From an uncultured Faecalibacterium sp. (GTDB lineage Bacteria > Bacillota > Clostridia > Oscillospirales > Ruminococcaceae): a stretch of DNA of 64,000 nucleotides. The number at the start of each line of letters is the position of its first letter. The first letter of the stretch is position 1. Below, piece after piece: positions 17,944-27,047 of the stretch. The notes under the pieces were generated by a model, which saw only the letters and a program-made list of their open reading frames with translations, made no database searches and had not been told where the DNA came from. The translations under genes and the position numbers were made by a program. The stretch lies in assembly GCA_934539245.1 (NCBI GenBank), contig CAKTCK010000010.1:1-64000 (forward strand), read 5' to 3'.

Positions 17944-19386
17944 ATGAATTATGCGATCGTTTTCCGTCTGCTAGGCTATGTGCTGATGATCGAGGGCGCA
18001 CTGCTGCTGCTGCCCGCCGCCGCCAGCCTTGTGTATGGCGAGTGGATGGTGCTGGGCGTGTTTCTGCTCACAGCAGCCGTCAGCGCCGGCATCGGCTATG
18101 CCCTGCACATCATCAAGCCCCGCAGTAAGGTGTTTTATATGCGCGAGGGTTTTGCGGCTACCTCGCTGTGCTGGTTGTTCATCTCAGTGATGGGCGCGGT
18201 GCCCTTTGTGCTTACCGGCTGCATCCCCAACCCCGTGGATGCCCTGTTTGAGACGGTTTCCGGTTTTACCACCACTGGTGCCAGCATCCTGCCCGCCGTG
18301 GAGGGGCTGCCCAACGGTATTCTGTTTTGGCGAAGCTTCACCCACTGGATCGGCGGCATGGGCGTTCTGGTGTTTCTGCTCTCGCTGCTGCCGCTGACTG
18401 GCGGTTCTCACGTCAACCTGATGAAGGCGGAAAGCCCCGGCCCGCAGGTGGATAAGCTGGTGCCCAAGGTACAGTCTACCGCTAAAATCTTGTACGGCAT
18501 CTACTTTGCCCTTACCATGCTGGAACTTATGTTTCTGTTGATTGGCAGAATGCCCCTGTTTGAGGCTCTGCTCACAGCCTTTGGTACGGCGGGCACCGGC
18601 GGCTTCGGTTTCCGCAACGACAGCTTTGGCAGCTTTTCGCCCTACATCCAGTGGGTCGTGACCATCTTTATGATCCTGTTCGGCGTCAACTTCAACGCCT
18701 ACTTCCTGCTGCTCATGCGCAAGTTCCGCCGTGCTGCTGCCAGCGAGGAGGTGCGGGGCTACTTTGTGGTCATTGCAGTGGCAGTGGGTATCATCACCGC
18801 CAATATTTATAGCATGTACAACAGCTTTGGCGAGGCGCTGCGGCAGGCTGCGTTTCAGGTGGGTTCCATCATCACCACCACCGGCTTTTCCAGCTGCGAT
18901 TTTGACCTGTGGCCGACCCTCTCCAAGGAGATCCTGGTCATGCTCATGTTCATTGGTGCCTGTGCCGGCAGCACCGGCGGCGGCATGAAGGTGAGCCGCT
19001 TCCTCATTCTGGGCAAGACCTTAGCTAAGGAGCTCAAGACCGCCCTGCACCCGCAGGTGGTAGCGCCCGCCCGCATGGACGGCAAGCTGCTGAACCACGA
19101 GACGATCCGCACCACCAACGTGTTTGTGGCGGCGTATATCTTTATCTTTGCGGCCTCCTTCTTCCTTATCAGCCTGAACGGCTTTGATATGGTGACAAAC
19201 TTTACCGCCGTGGCGGCTACCCTGAACAACATCGGCCCGGGTCTTGTCAAGGTAGGCCCCATGCAGAACTTCGGCTGCTTTGCAGACCCCGCAAAGCTGG
19301 TGCTGATCTTCGATATGCTGGCAGGTCGTCTGGAGATCTTCCCCATGCTGGTGCTGTTTATGCCGGATACATGGCGGCGGTTCTAA
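17944..19386 (+). CDS. trkH: Trk potassium uptake protein TrkH
   Basis: A 480-residue K+ channel/transporter subunit with four pore-loop repeats, visible as TTTGAS, TAGTGGFG, TTTGFSS and NNIGPGL, each at the expected place between membrane helices. It forms the K+ path and is controlled by TrkA encoded just upstream. The last residues end abruptly at PDTWRRF, normal for the family. A terminator follows. Confidence 0.95.
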   Translation: MNYAIVFRLLGYVLMIEGALLLLPAAASLVYGEWMVLGVFLLTAAVSAGIGYALHIIKPRSKVFYMREGFAATSLCWLFISVMGAVPFVLTGCIPNPVDALFETVSGFTTTGASILPAVEGLPNGILFWRSFTHWIGGMGVLVFLLSLLPLTGGSHVNLMKAESPGPQVDKLVPKVQSTAKILYGIYFALTMLELMFLLIGRMPLFEALLTAFGTAGTGGFGFRNDSFGSFSPYIQWVVTIFMILFGVNFNAYFLLLMRKFRRAAASEEVRGYFVVIAVAVGIITANIYSMYNSFGEALRQAAFQVGSIITTTGFSSCDFDLWPTLSKEILVMLMFIGACAGSTGGGMKVSRFLILGKTLAKELKTALHPQVVAPARMDGKLLNHETIRTTNVFVAAYIFIFAASFFLISLNGFDMVTNFTAVAATLNNIGPGLVKVGPMQNFGCFADPAKLVLIFDMLAGRLEIFPMLVLFMPDTWRRF

Positions 19387-19428
19387 GCCTTTTTGGGGCA
19401 CGGGATAAGCAAAAATAATATTATTTCG

Positions 19429-19468
19429 GAACACCGGAGTCTCTATGGACGCTCCGGTGTTCTTTTTG
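19429..19468 (+). terminator. Terminator after trkAH
   Basis: GAACACCGGAG pairs with CTCCGGTGTTC and is followed by TTTTTG. Confidence 0.9.
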
Positions 19469-19656
19469 TGAAAGAAGTCGGAAAGGCAGATGGCAACGGT
19501 TAGAAATACCTTGCGTTCAGTACTGTATTGCTGTATGATTATAATATCAATTGTCTTACCCTTACCCCTGAGCAGGCAGAACCTTTTTACAAACGAGATC
19601 GTTCTACATGATAAAGAAGAGTGCAAAAACAATAAAATGTACAGGAGGAAATTACG

Positions 19657-21051
19657 ATGGGTTTGATCAAAGCGGGTATGAGCGCACTGGGCGGAACACT
19701 TGCAGACCAGTGGAAGGAATTTTTCTATTGCGATTCTCTGGACAAGGACGTGCTGATGGTCAAGGGGCAGAAGCGCACCTCCCGCCGCAGCTCCAACCAC
19801 GGCGGTGATAATATTATTACCAATGGCAGCGGCATTGCTGTGGCCGATGGTCAATGTATGCTGATCGTAGAGCAGGGCAAAGTGGTGGAGGTGTGCGCCG
19901 AGCCGGGCGAGTATACCTTCGACTCCTCCACCGAACCCAGCGTGTTCACCGGCAACTTTGGCGATAGTCTGGCAGCTACCTTCCAGACCGTAGCCAAGCG
20001 CTTTACTTACGGCGGCGACACCGGCAAGGATCAGCGCGTTTACTACATTAACACCAAGGAACTGGGCGAGATCCTGTACGGCACTGCCACGCCCATCCCG
20101 TTCCGTGTGGTGGTCAGTGAAGAACGCGGCTATAAGCTCTCTGTAAATATTCGCTGTAACGGCAGTTTTACTTACCGCATCTGCGACCCGCTGCTGTTCT
20201 ACACCAATGTGTGCAGCAACGTTTCCAACCAGTACGATGCCTCGGAGCTGGCTCCCCGCCTGAAGAGCGAGCTGATGAACGCTTTGCAGCCTGCGCTGGC
20301 AACCCTTTCTGCCAATAAGGTGCAGTATTACGAGATCCCCGCCCACACACTGGAGATCTCCGAGGCGCTCAACGAGCAGCTGTCTAATGTCTGGCGCAAA
20401 AAGCGCGGCATTGAAGTGTTCTCTTTCAACATCAACTCCTTGTCCATCCCGGAGGAGCAGCAGAAGAAGATCACCGAGTGGGAAGAAAACGCCATGACCA
20501 CCGATCCCACCACCGCCGCAGCCCGTCTGGTGGGTGGTCAGATCGATGCCATGAAGACCGCAGCAGGGAACACTGCCGGTGCTATGACCGGCTTTATGGG
20601 CATGGGCATGGCAGCCGGTGCAAACGGCATGAACGCCCAGAACCTGTTTGCCATGGGTCAGCAGCCCGCAGCACCTCAGCAGCCTTCTGCCGCCGACAGC
20701 TGGAAGTGCAGCTGCGGCGCTACCGTTACCGGCAAGTTCTGCCCGGAATGCGGCAGCAAAAAGCCGGAGCCGAAGCCCGCTGACAGCTGGACTTGCAGCT
20801 GCGGTGCCACCGTCACCGGTAAATTCTGCCCGGAGTGCGGCAAGCCCCGCCCGGCGGCAGCAGAGGGCTGGACCTGTAGCTGTGGTGCTGTGAATAAGGG
20901 TAAATTCTGCTCCGAGTGCGGCAAACCCAAGCCCGCCGGTATGCCCAAGTATAAGTGCGACAAATGCGGCTGGGAACCTGCAGACCCCGCACACCCACCC
21001 AAGTTCTGCCCGGAGTGCGGCGACCCCTTTGACGACAGCGACCGCAGCTAA
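19657..21051 (+). CDS. SPFH-domain protein with C-terminal zinc ribbons (YdjI-like)
   Basis: A 464-residue protein. Residues about 15-300 form the bacterial 'virion core'/SPFH domain (DSLDKDVLMVKGQKR start, NVSNQYDASELAPRLKSEL later). A Met/Gly/Ala linker follows, then four zinc-ribbon units with CxC and CPEC or CSEC pairs, the last with CDKCGW. SPFH proteins form oligomeric membrane-associated scaffolds. The Bacillus homologue YdjI works with YdjG and YdjH and PspA in envelope stress; the same three partner types are adjacent here. A TATAAT occurs at 19540 without a clear -35. RBS is CAGGAGG. Confidence 0.85.
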   Translation: MGLIKAGMSALGGTLADQWKEFFYCDSLDKDVLMVKGQKRTSRRSSNHGGDNIITNGSGIAVADGQCMLIVEQGKVVEVCAEPGEYTFDSSTEPSVFTGNFGDSLAATFQTVAKRFTYGGDTGKDQRVYYINTKELGEILYGTATPIPFRVVVSEERGYKLSVNIRCNGSFTYRICDPLLFYTNVCSNVSNQYDASELAPRLKSELMNALQPALATLSANKVQYYEIPAHTLEISEALNEQLSNVWRKKRGIEVFSFNINSLSIPEEQQKKITEWEENAMTTDPTTAAARLVGGQIDAMKTAAGNTAGAMTGFMGMGMAAGANGMNAQNLFAMGQQPAAPQQPSAADSWKCSCGATVTGKFCPECGSKKPEPKPADSWTCSCGATVTGKFCPECGKPRPAAAEGWTCSCGAVNKGKFCSECGKPKPAGMPKYKCDKCGWEPADPAHPPKFCPECGDPFDDSDRS

Positions 21052-21149
21052 GCCCGGCGCACAGCCCGCTGCACAATAATTGAATACACTGCGGGGCAGG
21101 GCAGGAAAACAAATAAGCTCTTGCCCCGCAGACTACAGGAGGAAACACT

Positions 21150-22241
21150 ATGGCAGGAATGCTGGAATATAAGTGCCCCTGCTGCGATGGTGCGATCCAA
21201 TTTGACAGCACCACCCAGAAGATGAAATGCCCCTACTGCGACACCGAGTTTGAGGTGGACGCACTGAAAGGCTACGATGAGGACCTGAAGGATGCTAAGC
21301 CCAGCGAGATGGAGTGGACTACCCCCGGCGGCAGTTGGGCAGAGGGCGAGACCGCCGGTCTGCACACCTACGTCTGCAAAAGCTGCGGCGGCGAGATCGT
21401 GGGCGACGACACTATGGCGGCATCTGCCTGCCCCTTCTGCGGCAACCCCATCGTGCTCACCGGACAGTTTGCCGGAGATCTGCGCCCTGACCTCATCATC
21501 CCCTTTAAGCTGGACAAAAAAGCCGCCAAGGAAAAGCTGCAGGAGCACCTCAAGGGCAAGACACTGCTGCCTAAGGTGTTCCGCAGCCAGAACCATATCG
21601 ATGAGATCAAGGGCGTGTATGTACCCTTCTGGCTGTACGACAGCGATGCAGACGCCCAGCTGCGCTTTACCGCCACCCGCACCCGCTGCTGGTCGGACGA
21701 TAACTACGACTATACCGAGACCAGCTACTACTCCGTGCGCCGGGACGGCGTGCTGGGATTTGATGCTGTTCCGGTGGATGGCTCCTCCAAGATGGCAGAC
21801 GACCTGATGGAATCCATCGAACCCTTTACCATGAGCGACGCCGTGCCTTTCAAGACGGCGTATCTGGCGGGCTATGTGGCAGATAAGTATGATGTGGATG
21901 CCCAAAAGAGCATCGAACGCGCCAACGAGCGCGTCCGTCAGTCCACCGAGGATGCCTTTACCCAGACCGTTACCGGCTACGACTCCGTGAAAATGGAGAA
22001 CAGCAGTATCCAGCTGCACGGCGGCAAGGCAAAATATGCGCTGTTCCCGGTGTGGGTGCTGAGCACCAGCTGGCGCGGTAACAACTACATTTTTGCCATG
22101 AACGGCCAGACCGGTAAGTTTGTGGGCAATCTGCCGGTGGATAAGGCTGCCGCCCGCAAGTGGACGCTGGGACTCACAGCGGCAGTTGGCGCTGCATCCT
22201 ATGCGGTCATGTGGCTGCTGTGGCTGGCAGGGATTCTGTAA
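21150..22241 (+). CDS. Zinc-ribbon membrane protein (YdjG-like)
   Basis: A 363-residue protein opening with two zinc-finger-like pairs (YKCPCCDGAIQF, KCPYCDTEF), followed by another pair (CKSCGGE, CPFCGNP), a beta-rich middle with a YVPFWLYD motif, and two closely spaced hydrophobic segments at the C-terminus ending WLLWLAGIL. This matches the architecture of B. subtilis YdjG, which helps anchor envelope-stress complexes. It begins 98 bases after the SPFH gene behind CAGGAGG and 15 bases before the next gene. Confidence 0.8.
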   Translation: MAGMLEYKCPCCDGAIQFDSTTQKMKCPYCDTEFEVDALKGYDEDLKDAKPSEMEWTTPGGSWAEGETAGLHTYVCKSCGGEIVGDDTMAASACPFCGNPIVLTGQFAGDLRPDLIIPFKLDKKAAKEKLQEHLKGKTLLPKVFRSQNHIDEIKGVYVPFWLYDSDADAQLRFTATRTRCWSDDNYDYTETSYYSVRRDGVLGFDAVPVDGSSKMADDLMESIEPFTMSDAVPFKTAYLAGYVADKYDVDAQKSIERANERVRQSTEDAFTQTVTGYDSVKMENSSIQLHGGKAKYALFPVWVLSTSWRGNNYIFAMNGQTGKFVGNLPVDKAAARKWTLGLTAAVGAASYAVMWLLWLAGIL

Positions 22242-22256
22242 AGGAGGGAACGGAAG

Positions 22257-23105
22257 ATGAAAAAGACTGCTACTCGACTGCGTTCCCTCTGCGCCGCGCT
22301 GGCAGCACTGGTGCTGTTGGTTGCGCTGGCTGTTCCGGCTTTTGCGGCGGAGGGCGGCTTTGCCGACCTGTATTACCGCCTGAACGACAGTGCAGAAGTC
22401 CTGACCGAGGACGAGGAAACCGAGCTGGAAGCTTCACTGGAAAAAGTGAGTGTCCGCCAGAGCTTTGATGTGACCATTGCGACTATCGACTCGCTGGAAA
22501 GCGAGGGTTACACCAGCATGGAGAAATATGCCGATGACCTCTATGATTACTGCCAGTTCGGCTATGGTGAAAACCGGGACGGCGTGCTGCTTCTAGTAAG
22601 CACAGGCGACCGCAAGTGGCATATCTCCACCTGCGGCTACGGCATTACCGCCTTTACCGATGCCGGCATCCAGTACCTTGGCGAGCAGATGACCCCTGAT
22701 ATGGCAGACGGTGATTACGCCGCCGCCTTCCGCACCTTTATCCAGTGGACGGATGCGTATGTCACCGCCGCCCGCGAAGGCCGCCCCTACGATGTAGACA
22801 ATATGCCCAAGGAGCCGTTCTCAATCGTATATCTGGGCGTGGCGCTAGTCATTGGTCTGGTGACGGCGCTGATCGTGACCGGCGTGATGAAGAGCCAGCT
22901 CAAAAGCGTGGCACCGCAGCGAGATGCTGCCAACTATGTGCGGCAGGGCAGCATGAAACTGACCAACCAGCGGGATCTGTTCCTGTACCGCGATGTGCAT
23001 CGCACCGAGCGGCCAAAGGAGACAAGCTCCGGCGACTCCGGCGGCAGCTCCACACATACCTCCTCCAGCGGCACTACCCACGGCGGCGGAGGCGGCTCGT
23101 TCTGA
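22257..23105 (+). CDS. TPM-domain membrane protein (YdjH/YgcG-like)
   Basis: A 282-residue protein with a signal peptide ending near AVPAFAAEG, a TPM domain (about 35-175, with FGYGENRDGVLLLVS), one membrane helix near 190-212 and a Ser/Gly/His-rich tail. TPM domains are found in envelope proteins that assist membrane or wall stress complexes. With the two genes before it, it forms a compact operon of SPFH, zinc-ribbon and TPM proteins; pspA itself is not in the window. A terminator follows. Confidence 0.83.
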   Translation: MKKTATRLRSLCAALAALVLLVALAVPAFAAEGGFADLYYRLNDSAEVLTEDEETELEASLEKVSVRQSFDVTIATIDSLESEGYTSMEKYADDLYDYCQFGYGENRDGVLLLVSTGDRKWHISTCGYGITAFTDAGIQYLGEQMTPDMADGDYAAAFRTFIQWTDAYVTAAREGRPYDVDNMPKEPFSIVYLGVALVIGLVTALIVTGVMKSQLKSVAPQRDAANYVRQGSMKLTNQRDLFLYRDVHRTERPKETSSGDSGGSSTHTSSSGTTHGGGGGSF

Positions 23106-23161
23106 GAACGTTTCTACAAGATTCAAAGAGGGCTGCTGTAAGCTGACCCTCCCTATGAAAA

Positions 23162-23200
23162 AACAACGCCGGATAGTCTGCGGACTTTCCGGCGTTGTTC
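23162..23200 (+). terminator. Terminator after the SPFH/TPM operon
   Basis: AACAACGCCGGA and TCCGGCGTTGTT arms enclose an inner AGTC/GACT stem and are followed by CTGGCTTG. The left side is A-rich, so it may also serve the convergent gene at 23247. Confidence 0.8.
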
Positions 23201-23246
23201 TGGCTTGTTAGTGGCAGCTGCAAGAAGTTCGGGTTTTGCGGCTCAT

Positions 23247-24368
23247 TTATCGGGCAAGCGTGTTATAGCAGTCTGCAAAGGCGTGCAGAAAGCCGGTCAC
23301 TTCTTCCTCTGTGGTAAGGTGGCTCAGGCTGATGCGCCATGAAGAAAGGGCGTTGCGCCGGTCCTGACTGACTGCCAGCACCGCCCGGGAGGGCAGACCG
23401 TCGGACGAACAGGCGGATTTGACCGAGACGCATACCCCGCGTGCGTCAAGCTCCCGCTGGAATACGGTGCCCTTTACGCCCTGCACACTCAGGTTCAGGA
23501 TATGCGGCACAGCATTTGCCGGGCTGTTGATGCGCACTTTTGGATAGCGGGAAAGCTCTGCACGCAGCCGGTCGTTCAGGCTACGGACGAATGCTGCGCG
23601 GGCGGGCAGTTCCGCAGCAGCTTTTTCCAAGGCCAGCGCCAGCGAACAGGCCAGCGCCACGGTAGGTGTGCCGCTGCGGTAGGGGGTAGTGCTCTCCCCA
23701 CCGTGGATGAGGGGCGGCAGTGCCAGCCCCAACCGCTTTACCAGCACGCCGATGCCGTTCAGCCCGTAAAACTTATGGGCTGTCAGGCTCATGGTGTCCA
23801 CGCCCTCAAACTGCACGGGAATTTTTCCTACGGCCTGTGTGGCGTCCACATGAAAATGGCAGTTGGGATATGCCTTTAAAAGCTCTGCGATCTCTTCAAT
23901 GGGCTGTACCACACCCAGCTCGCTGTCCACAGCGGTCGCAGCCACCAGCACGGTGTCCGGGCGCAGCCGGTTTTTCAGGTCTGCAAGGTCCACCGTGCCG
24001 TCCGGCAGGATGTCCAGCAGCTCCACCTCGTACCCCTGCTTTTGCAGCGCCTCCAGACTGCCGCTGACGGACGAATGCTCCAGCGGGGTAGAGAGGATGT
24101 GCCTGCCCGCTGCACCTCCCAGCGCCGCCAGCCCCTTCACGGCAAGGTTGTTGGCTTCACTTGCACCGGAGGTATAGATGATGCCCGCAGGCGGCGCTCC
24201 CAGACAGCGGGCGATGCTGCGGGTCGCCTCGTTCATAGCAGCCTTTGCGGCAGCACCTGCCTGATGGTGGGCGTTGGCGTTGCCCGGGTAACGCCGCTCT
24301 GCTTCGCAGAAGCATTGCAGCACTTCCTCGTCCACAGGGGTGTTGGCAGAATAATCCAGATAGAGCAT
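23247..24368 (-). CDS. Cysteine desulfurase, NifS/IscS-like
   Basis: A 373-residue PLP enzyme that takes sulfur from cysteine for Fe-S clusters or thio-modification. N-terminal LDYSANTPVDEEV, the PLP Lys in SLTAHKFYG, and the loop SACSS with the persulfide Cys are visible. It is a lone minus-strand gene without iscU or a tRNA thiolase beside it, so its partner is unknown. Start ATG at 24368 follows AGGAGG. Confidence 0.92.
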   Translation of the reverse strand: MLYLDYSANTPVDEEVLQCFCEAERRYPGNANAHHQAGAAAKAAMNEATRSIARCLGAPPAGIIYTSGASEANNLAVKGLAALGGAAGRHILSTPLEHSSVSGSLEALQKQGYEVELLDILPDGTVDLADLKNRLRPDTVLVAATAVDSELGVVQPIEEIAELLKAYPNCHFHVDATQAVGKIPVQFEGVDTMSLTAHKFYGLNGIGVLVKRLGLALPPLIHGGESTTPYRSGTPTVALACSLALALEKAAAELPARAAFVRSLNDRLRAELSRYPKVRINSPANAVPHILNLSVQGVKGTVFQRELDARGVCVSVKSACSSDGLPSRAVLAVSQDRRNALSSWRISLSHLTTEEEVTGFLHAFADCYNTLAR

Positions 24369-24502
24369 AGAGCCTCCTGCAATATCAACACATTATAATA
24401 GTAGGGAATAAGAACAGGCTCTATTATAGGCGATTCCGCCCCAAAGCGCAACCCCCGTAGCCCGCGGCGCGATGCAACGGGCAAGAAAAAGCTGTCAACA
24501 CC

Positions 24503-24531
24503 TTGCTGGAAAGCCCAAAATCTGCTATACT
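24503..24531 (+). promoter_or_regulatory. Promoter of the nucleobase permease transcript
   Basis: TTGCTG (24503-24508), 17-base spacer, TATACT (24526-24531); gives a leader of over 200 nt before the permease. Confidence 0.7.
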
Positions 24532-24588
24532 TATCAAAAAGGCCGTAGCGCTGCTGCTGCCTTGCCGGAGCGGTTCCGGTTGTTGGAA

Positions 24589-24680
24589 GGAACACAAAAA
24601 GAAGGGGAGGAGCACAATGTTTAAGTGTGAGCGACTGCATAGCGGCTTCTTTCCCGTTTTTGTGTGGAGGTCTTGTTCCT
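24589..24680 (+). promoter_or_regulatory. Structured leader enclosing a short leader ORF
   Basis: GGAAC (24589-24593) pairs with GTTCC (24675-24679) and ACACAAAAA (24592-24600) with TTTTTGTGT (24657-24665), so a stem encloses the leader ORF and its ribosome binding site. It sits between the promoter and the terminator at 24688. I did not recognise a known purine, PRPP or guanidine riboswitch core. Confidence 0.5.
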
Positions 24681-24682
24681 GA
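24617..24682 (+). CDS. Putative 21-residue leader peptide
   Basis: An ORF starting ATG at 24617, eight bases after the end of a GGGGAGG ribosome binding site, encodes MFKCERLHSGFFPVFVWRSC plus a final Ser and stops at 24682, six bases before the terminator stem. Position between promoter and terminator is that of a transcription-attenuation leader peptide. The residues show no run of one amino acid. It could also be an accident of a riboswitch-like leader. Confidence 0.4.
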   Translation: MFKCERLHSGFFPVFVWRSCS

Positions 24683-24687
24683 AATTC

Positions 24688-24727
24688 AGAGGCACTGCTG
24701 TTTCAACGGCAATGCCTCTTTTTTTGG
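24688..24727 (+). terminator. Leader terminator (attenuator) before the permease
   Basis: AGAGGCA...TGCTG pairs with CGGCA...TGCCTCT around TTTCAA with one mismatch, followed by eight T. It lies 25 bases before the permease start, inside the transcript from 24503, so the permease can only be expressed by read-through. Confidence 0.85.
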
Positions 24728-24751
24728 GAATAACAGTACAGGAGGTTTTCT

Positions 24752-26113
24752 ATGAGCGAAAAGATCGATTACTCCAAGGGCGTATATGACGCCAAAAAGC
24801 TGGGCACCGGCCGGATGTTTATTCTGGGTGTGCAGCACATGTTTGCCATGTTCGGCGCAACGGTTCTGGTGCCGCTGCTCACCGGCCTGAGCGTTTCCAC
24901 TACGCTGCTGTGTGCCGGTCTGGGCACCCTGCTGTTCCACCTCGTTACCAAAAAGAAGGTTCCGGCATTCCTCGGCTCCTCCTTTGCGTATCTGGGCGGC
25001 TTCTCCATCGTGGCTCCCATGCTGGCTGATGCCGACGGCAACCTGACCGTTGCCAACACCAAGATGCTGCCCTATGCCTGCGCTGCCATTGCGTTCTCGG
25101 GTCTGGTCTATCTGGTGGCCAGTCTGCTGATCTCCACCTTTGGCATCCGCCGCATTATGAAGTTCTTCCCGCCGGTGGTTACCGGCCCCATTATCATCTC
25201 CATCGGCCTGATCCTTGCACCCTCTGCCATCACCAACTGCCAGTCCAACTGGCTGCTGGCTTTCGTGGCACTGGGCACTGTGATCGTGTGCAACATCTGG
25301 GGCAAGGGCATGGTCAAGATCCTGCCCATCCTCATCGGCGTGCTGGTCTCCTACGCTGTGGCACTGGTCACCGGCGCAGTGGACTTCCAGAAGATCTCCG
25401 AGGCCGCTTGGCTGGGCATCCCCCTGCACAAGGAGGCTATGGGTCTGTTCGCCATTGACGGCAGTCCGGAGTTCATCAGCGCTCTGTTCACCATCATCCC
25501 CATCGCACTGGCTACCATGATGGAGCACGTTGGTGATATCGCCGCCATCAGCGCCACCGTCGGCCACAACTATATCAATGACCCCGGCCTGAACCGCACT
25601 CTGATGGGCGATGGTCTGGCCACTACCATGGCTGGTCTGCTGGGCGGCCCCGCTAACACCACCTATGGCGAGAACACCGGCGTGCTGGCACTGAGCAAGA
25701 TCTATGACCCGCTGGTCATCCGCATTGCCGCTGTGCTGGCTATCATCCTGAGCTTCAGCCCCAAGTTTGAGGCCGTCATCAATACCATCCCCACCGGCAT
25801 CATCGGCGGTATCAGCTTTGTGCTGTACGGCATGATCTCTGCCATCGGTGTGCGCAACGTGGTGGAGAACCGTGTGGACTTCACCAACAGCCGCAACCTG
25901 ATCGTTGCCGCCGTCATTCTGGTGTGCGCACTGGGCTTCAACTCTGTGGGCGGTGTTGGCTTTACCGTTGGCAGCGTCACCATCAACCTGTCCGGTCTGG
26001 CTGTGGCTGCGATTGCAGGTATCCTGCTCAATGCTATCCTGCCCGGCAACGACTACGAGTTTGACGCCACTGCCGGTTCCGACGCTGCCACCAGCGGCAA
26101 CCTGCAGGTCTGA
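24752..26113 (+). CDS. NCS2 family nucleobase:cation symporter (uracil-xanthine permease)
   Basis: A 453-residue membrane protein with about 14 helices. NCS2 signatures are present: QHMFAMFGATVLVPLLTG at the N-terminus, EHVGDI, and GGPANTTYGENTG, which are most like uracil permeases (UraA/PyrP) rather than xanthine carriers. It imports a nucleobase with a cation. RBS CAGGAGG. Regulation is probably by attenuation in the leader described separately. Confidence 0.92.
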   Translation: MSEKIDYSKGVYDAKKLGTGRMFILGVQHMFAMFGATVLVPLLTGLSVSTTLLCAGLGTLLFHLVTKKKVPAFLGSSFAYLGGFSIVAPMLADADGNLTVANTKMLPYACAAIAFSGLVYLVASLLISTFGIRRIMKFFPPVVTGPIIISIGLILAPSAITNCQSNWLLAFVALGTVIVCNIWGKGMVKILPILIGVLVSYAVALVTGAVDFQKISEAAWLGIPLHKEAMGLFAIDGSPEFISALFTIIPIALATMMEHVGDIAAISATVGHNYINDPGLNRTLMGDGLATTMAGLLGGPANTTYGENTGVLALSKIYDPLVIRIAAVLAIILSFSPKFEAVINTIPTGIIGGISFVLYGMISAIGVRNVVENRVDFTNSRNLIVAAVILVCALGFNSVGGVGFTVGSVTINLSGLAVAAIAGILLNAILPGNDYEFDATAGSDAATSGNLQV

Positions 26114-26199
26114 TCCTCGGTAATGCGTCCAGTTTTCCGCAAGGGAATTTGGGCATCCTGCCAGATTTTGATAAATAGGAATAATTCTTAAAAATATGC

Positions 26200-26284
26200 T
26201 TGACTAACTAGGAATTATTCGCTATAATAGAGCCATGGAAAGGGATGTGCACAAAGCGCAAAGCTTCTTTCCATGGCTCTTTCT
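26200..26284 (+). promoter_or_regulatory. Rubrerythrin promoter with hairpin at the start point
   Basis: TTGACT (26200-26205), 17-base spacer, TATAAT (26223-26228). Immediately after, AGAGCCATGGAAAG (26229-26242) pairs perfectly with 26267-26280, followed by TTCT. The near-identical elements AGGAATAATTC (26177-26187) and AGGAATTATTC (26210-26220) lie either side of the -35 and may be operator halves. The hairpin can also serve as the terminator of the permease gene. Confidence 0.65.
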
Positions 26285-26377
26285 ATACCCGGCAGCGCAG
26301 CTGCCCAGCATAGAAGCAACAGGCGGGTGGTTTCCGTCCTGTATCGTTTTTAACAGATCGAATGGAGGTAAATTCTT

Positions 26378-26929
26378 ATGAAGAAATACGTTTGCACCGT
26401 TTGTGGTTATATCGCTGAGGGTGAGATCCCCGCTCAGTGCCCTGTTTGCAAGGCTCCCGCTTCCGCTTTTGTAGAGAAGAAGGGCAACACCTACGTCACC
26501 GAGCACGTTGTCGGTATCGGCAAGGCGGAGGGCGTGCCGCAGGAGATCGTTGATGGTCTGCGCGCAAACTTCGAGGGCGAGTGCAGCGAGGTCGGTATGT
26601 ATCTGGCTATGGCTCGCGTGGCAGAGCGTGAGGGCTACCCCGAGATCGCCGAGGCTTACAAGCGTTATGCTTACGAAGAGGCTGACCACGCATCCCGCTT
26701 TGCAGAGCTGCTGGGCGAGGTCGTGACCGACAGCACCAAGAAGAACCTGATGATGCGTGCCGAGGCTGAGTGCGGTGCCTGCGCCGGCAAGATGGATCTG
26801 GCAAAGAAGGCTAAGGCGCTGAATCTGGACGCTATCCACGATACCGTCCACGAGATGGCGAAGGACGAAGCCCGCCACGGCCGCGGCTTCGAGGGTCTGC
26901 TGAAGCGCTACTTCAACACCGAAGTCTGA
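26378..26929 (+). CDS. Reverse rubrerythrin (NADH peroxidase component)
   Basis: A 183-residue cytosolic peroxide-scavenging protein. The order is reversed from classical rubrerythrin: an N-terminal rubredoxin-type Fe site (CTVCGY, CPVCKAP) then a ferritin-like di-iron domain with [20 protein letters not shown] and [10 protein letters not shown] carrying the E...ExxH ligands. Clostridial reverse rubrerythrins reduce H2O2 and O2 with electrons from NADH via a flavoprotein. RBS is TGGAGG. The operator-like repeats in its promoter suggest redox control, which is inference. Confidence 0.93.
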   Translation: MKKYVCTVCGYIAEGEIPAQCPVCKAPASAFVEKKGNTYVTEHVVGIGKAEGVPQEIVDGLRANFEGECSEVGMYLAMARVAEREGYPEIAEAYKRYAYEEADHASRFAELLGEVVTDSTKKNLMMRAEAECGACAGKMDLAKKAKALNLDAIHDTVHEMAKDEARHGRGFEGLLKRYFNTEV

Positions 26930-26954
26930 TAAAGGTTCCCCAGTTATCAATGCT

Positions 26955-26994
26955 GCCCGCTGCAAGGAGATTTCGCCTTGCAGCGGGCTTTTTG
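26955..26994 (+). terminator. Terminator after rubrerythrin
   Basis: GCCCGCTGCAAGG and CCTTGCAGCGGGC are perfect 13-bp arms followed by TTTTTGC. Confidence 0.92.
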
Positions 26995-27047
26995 CACTCC
27001 TGATGGCGACTTTGCCTGTGAAAATGCCGCTCACGGTTGAGTCCTCC

